Origin: CAMDPA01 sp964574325
GTDB taxonomy: Bacteria > Pseudomonadota > Alphaproteobacteria > Rhizobiales > Hyphomicrobiaceae
Reading direction: 5' to 3'
DNA: 64,000 nucleotides
Assembly (NCBI GenBank): GCA_964574325.1
Contig: CAZNMY010000004.1
Coordinates: 1-64,000, forward strand
Shown: positions 61,801-64,000 of the stretch, one piece after another
Position numbering within the stretch: the stretch's first letter is position 1
Layout of the letters: the number at the start of each line of letters is the position of its first letter
Program-made: the position numbers and the translations under genes
Notes under the pieces: model-generated
Told to the model about the DNA's origin: nothing
The model's input: only the letters and a program-made list of their open reading frames with translations
The model's database searches: none

Positions 61801-64000
61801 GACTCGCTGATGCTCGGCCAGATCGCGCAGCGTCTGAACAAAACCTATAAGACGTCGGTCACGTTCCGCAAGTTGATGAGCGCTTATTCCAGCATCGATG
61901 CGCTGGCGGACTTCCTCGTGACGAAAGTCGCGCCGGACCCGGCAGAAACCGGGCAGCCAGTCACCCTGGCCCCGGTGGCGCCGGCCGTTTCCGCCGGACC
62001 TGGTGGACAACCGTCGTTCTCGCCGATCTCCGCGCCCGCGCAAGTTCCGTCCGCGCAAGGCATGGAAGCGCTGTTCCGCGATCAGCTCGCAGCCATGCAG
62101 CAAGTCATCTCGAGCCAGCTCGCAGCGATTTCCGGCCGCTCGGTCACCGCTGCGGCGGCAGTCGCATCGTCGACGAGCGCCGTTACAGCCGACGCAGCGC
62201 CCGCACAGCCCGTTGCAAGCGCGGCGCCGCTCCCGGCCCGATCACCCGATCGATTCTCGACTTTCATCGTCAAGAGCAACTCGGGCTCCGACGCACTGAC
62301 TGCGCCGCAAAGCCGCTTCATCGACAATCTGTGCGCCCGCCTCGAAACGAAAATGCCGGGCTCCAAGGCTTATGCGCAGCGCTATCGAAAAGTGCTTGCC
62401 GATCCGCGCGCGGCTTCGGCGTTCGACCTGCGATGGAAAGAGCTCGTCTATCCGATCGTCTGTGACCGCGCGAAGGGCTCGCGCATCTGGGACATCGACG
62501 GCAACAGCTACGTCGATGTCGTCAACGGCTTCGGCCAGACCGCGTTTGGTCACAATCCGCCGTTCATCCAGGAAGCGCTCGCCCGCCAGATCGAGGACGG
62601 CTACCCGATCGGCCCGCAGGCCAGCCTCGCCGGTGAAGTCACCGAGATGATCTGCGAGATGACCGGCAACGAGCGGGCGACGTTCTGCAATACCGGTTCG
62701 GAAGCGGTGATGGCCGCCATGCGTGTGGCGCGCGCCGTGACCGGGCGCGACAGGGTCGTCTTCTTCTCCGGCGCCTATCACGGCCAGTTCGACGAGGTGC
62801 TCGCAAAGCAGGGCCGGCAGCGCAGCCTTCCTGTCGCTCCGGGAATTCCCGCGAGCAGTCTGGGGAACATCATCGTTCTCGACTATGGCGTACCAGAAAG
62901 CGTCGAATGGATCAGGGCCAACAGCGACGAGATCGCAGCGGTCATCGTCGAGCCCGTTCAGAGCCGGCGGCCATCGTTCAGGCCGCGCGACTTCCTGGTA
63001 TCGCTGCGCGAGGTCACCGGGAACAGCGGTACGGCTCTCGTGTTCGACGAGGTCGTGACCGGCTTCCGCGTTCACGACGGTGGCATGCAGGCTGTGTACG
63101 ACATACGCGCCGACATGGCGACCTACGGCAAGGTTCTCGGCGGCGGAATGCCGATCGGCGTACTCGCGGGTAAGGCGAGTTTCCTCGACGCACTCGATGG
63201 CGGCCAATGGCGGTTCGGCGACGACTCCGTACCCGAGGTCGCGCCGACGTTTTTCGCAGGAACCTTCGTCAGACATCCGCTGACCCTTGCAGCGACCCGC
63301 GCCGTGCTCGCCCATTTGCGTGCAGGCGGCCGCGCCGAACTCGACCAGCTCGGCCGTCGCACCGAAGCGCTGGCCGGCAGGATGAATGCGGATCTCGACA
63401 AGATCGGCATCAAGTCGCGCTTCGAGCAGTTCGCGAGCTGGATGTATTTCACGCCTGCGAAAGAAACGACGCTGGCCAGCTTGTTCTTCCCCCACGTTCG
63501 CCTCCTCGGCGTCCACGCGCAGGAAGGCTTCCCGTGGTTCATGACGACGGCCCATTCCGACGCCGACTTCGATCACATCGCCGACAGTGTCAGCCGCAGC
63601 GTGGAAGCCCTGGTCGACGCCGGCATCATGTCGGGCAAGTCCGTCGGCAAATCATTGCCCGCAACGCCTTCGCCGACACCAGTATCGAATTCCGGTGCCG
63701 CATCACGGCCGAACGAAGCTCTCACCGCGCGCCCGAGCGCGCCGATGCGCGAGATCTATCTCGCCGCCCAGATGGGCGCGAAGGCCTCCTCGGCATTCAA
63801 TGAGGGCCTCACACTCACCCTCGACGGTGACCTCGATGTCGCCGCCCTCGAGGCGAGTTGCAGCGATGTCGTCGCGCGCCATCCGGCCCTGCGGGCTGCG
63901 CTGGGCGCAACCGGCGAGACGGTGCGCATCAAGCCCGCCGCCGAGGCCGAATTCACGTGGAGCATGATCGACGCGTCAGCCGAAGCAGACCCGGATGCGC
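58840..64000 (+). CDS. Hybrid PKS-NRPS megasynthase, KS-AT-ACP-AMT-C (partial)
   Basis: Open to the window end, at least 1720 residues. KS (about 12-430) with Cys187 (TACSTS), His323 (EAHGT), His363 (NVGH). AT (about 545-850) with Ser638 in GHSLGE and HAFH (734-737), the malonyl-CoA signature. ACP with Ser989 (LGFDSL). After an Ala/Pro/Ser linker, a class III PLP aminotransferase (about 1160-1610) with Asp1403-Glu1404 and Lys1431 (TYGKVLGGG). A condensation domain begins at about 1636 (MREIYLAAQMG). No KR, DH or MT. The layout is that of McyE/ItuA-type beta-amino-acid modules. It starts 42 bases after the A-PCP gene. Confidence 0.94.
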   Translation, partial: MSENRNERLADAIAIVGVAGRYPGARDIAGFWRNICGGRDAISHFNLDELEDAVTAEDRASPGYVPARSILDDVERFDAAFFGMKPREAELTDPQQRVFLEICWEAFEDAGYTPAGNPLVGVFAGASLNTYFLRHVLQNRAAVDDFTSQFQVGRYSELLGALNDFVSTRVSYKLGLTGPSLTVATACSTSLTAVTLACQSLLMQQCDMALAGGVSITFPQRRGYIYSDGGMAAPDGVCRPFDKDAAGTVFGHGAGVVLLKRYEEAVRDRDNIYAVILGYGVNNDGSGKVGFTAPSRDGQSNAMAAAYAMADVDPATIGYVEAHGTATPLGDPIEVAALASLLGSGGPGALPCHLGSVKGNVGHLDAAAGVTGLIKAALALRHKQIPPIAHFRQPNPRFELGGTRFVFDDRIAEWEACEVPRRAAVNALGVGGTNVHVVLEEAPPTERVAALPVARPPHHVLQLSARSPEALAATAENLATALSKPAAPALQDVSFTLQQGRSRFTHRLAVAAATHDEAVVALRAAAARAAAASAVTSKPPRTVFMFPGQGTQHPGMGRELYDGAPDFRADVDRGLEVASRCLGSDLRQHLFPATPGHDHAEAIRSTVLAQPALFIIEHALASELIRLGVTPSAMIGHSLGEFVAATLAGVISYDDALTAVANRARLMSTLPGGAMLAVRLPVRELEPLLPPGTDIAAINAESLCVASGPVEVVEQLEKMLAARDIVCRRLHTSHAFHSAMMDPAVPELQQVMREATLSAPRIPIVSSVTGTWLTTEEATSADYWAHHCRATVRFADALATVTAEGGVLIEVGPGATLTSLARQALSRQSKTARPASTVVQTLPGYDDLSVDPLLANARAAIWQSGIDVACHTFGAVDAARVSLPTYPYERKRFFLDVAPAIAPADEPAEPGGQPPKAAASGGDIGGSASVAAIGNPMSAETSSVSSISDGSRHREKIADALIGILTEVSGEDVSSAPRGATFLELGFDSLMLGQIAQRLNKTYKTSVTFRKLMSAYSSIDALADFLVTKVAPDPAETGQPVTLAPVAPAVSAGPGGQPSFSPISAPAQVPSAQGMEALFRDQLAAMQQVISSQLAAISGRSVTAAAAVASSTSAVTADAAPAQPVASAAPLPARSPDRFSTFIVKSNSGSDALTAPQSRFIDNLCARLETKMPGSKAYAQRYRKVLADPRAASAFDLRWKELVYPIVCDRAKGSRIWDIDGNSYVDVVNGFGQTAFGHNPPFIQEALARQIEDGYPIGPQASLAGEVTEMICEMTGNERATFCNTGSEAVMAAMRVARAVTGRDRVVFFSGAYHGQFDEVLAKQGRQRSLPVAPGIPASSLGNIIVLDYGVPESVEWIRANSDEIAAVIVEPVQSRRPSFRPRDFLVSLREVTGNSGTALVFDEVVTGFRVHDGGMQAVYDIRADMATYGKVLGGGMPIGVLAGKASFLDALDGGQWRFGDDSVPEVAPTFFAGTFVRHPLTLAATRAVLAHLRAGGRAELDQLGRRTEALAGRMNADLDKIGIKSRFEQFASWMYFTPAKETTLASLFFPHVRLLGVHAQEGFPWFMTTAHSDADFDHIADSVSRSVEALVDAGIMSGKSVGKSLPATPSPTPVSNSGAASRPNEALTARPSAPMREIYLAAQMGAKASSAFNEGLTLTLDGDLDVAALEASCSDVVARHPALRAALGATGETVRIKPAAEAEFTWSMIDASAEADPDA

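Overview
The window is a GC-rich chromosomal segment of an alphaproteobacterium, most likely a member of the Hyphomicrobiales (Rhizobiales). This rests on the housekeeping gene content and order (rho, ppsR, hemE, hemJ; rpmH-rnpA-yidC-engB-argB; maf/coaE/dnaQ; mutS-glnD), on a SufA-type carrier, on a promoter matching the alphaproteobacterial EcfG stress consensus, and on two tripartite tricarboxylate (TctC-type) binding proteins. The family cannot be fixed from sequence reading alone.

Layout. 1-27.6 kb is core genome: the 3' end of rho; a nucleoside deaminase; ppsR; a 427-bp gap between ppsR and hemE that looks like the chromosomal replication origin (DnaA boxes, inverted repeats, an AT-rich stretch); hemE-hemJ; sufA; a TctC receptor; terC; fmt; rpmH-rnpA-yidC-engB; a membrane-anchored Clp-N protein; argB followed by a HAD phosphatase, an M50 protease, an MBL-fold protein and maf; coaE-dnaQ; trxB; and mutS-glnD. 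27.7-31.6 kb is mixed: a FMN alpha-hydroxy-acid oxidase, an FkbM methyltransferase, a stress-type PRC-barrel/DUF3008 pair behind a near-perfect EcfG promoter, and an acetamidase/formamidase.

31.7-46.9 kb is a catabolic island of CoA-thioester chemistry: enoyl-CoA hydratase, acyl-CoA ligase, FAD amine oxidase, DapA-like aldolase, an SDR without the usual Tyr/Lys, a TctC receptor, a molybdopterin oxidoreductase, an LLM flavin/F420-type oxidoreductase next to cofC (coenzyme F420 biosynthesis), a CaiB CoA-transferase, a MaoC-fold protein without its catalytic dyad, and a BadH/BadI-like pair known from alicyclic ring cleavage. GC-rich palindromic repeats punctuate this region.

46.9-56.3 kb is an exopolysaccharide block on the minus strand: an export protein, a Wzy/O-antigen-ligase-like protein, a secreted GH-like protein with a freshly duplicated 132-residue domain, a Wzz-type protein and a CpsD-like protein without a P-loop. 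Divergent from it, across a 544-bp regulatory gap, begins an NRPS/PKS hybrid cluster (56.9 kb to the window edge): a stand-alone A-PCP protein with a valine-like specificity code, then a KS-AT-ACP-aminotransferase-C megasynthase cut off by the window end. Read colinearly, these two proteins would make a beta,gamma-diamino acyl unit. This is the most promising candidate for an undescribed system here.
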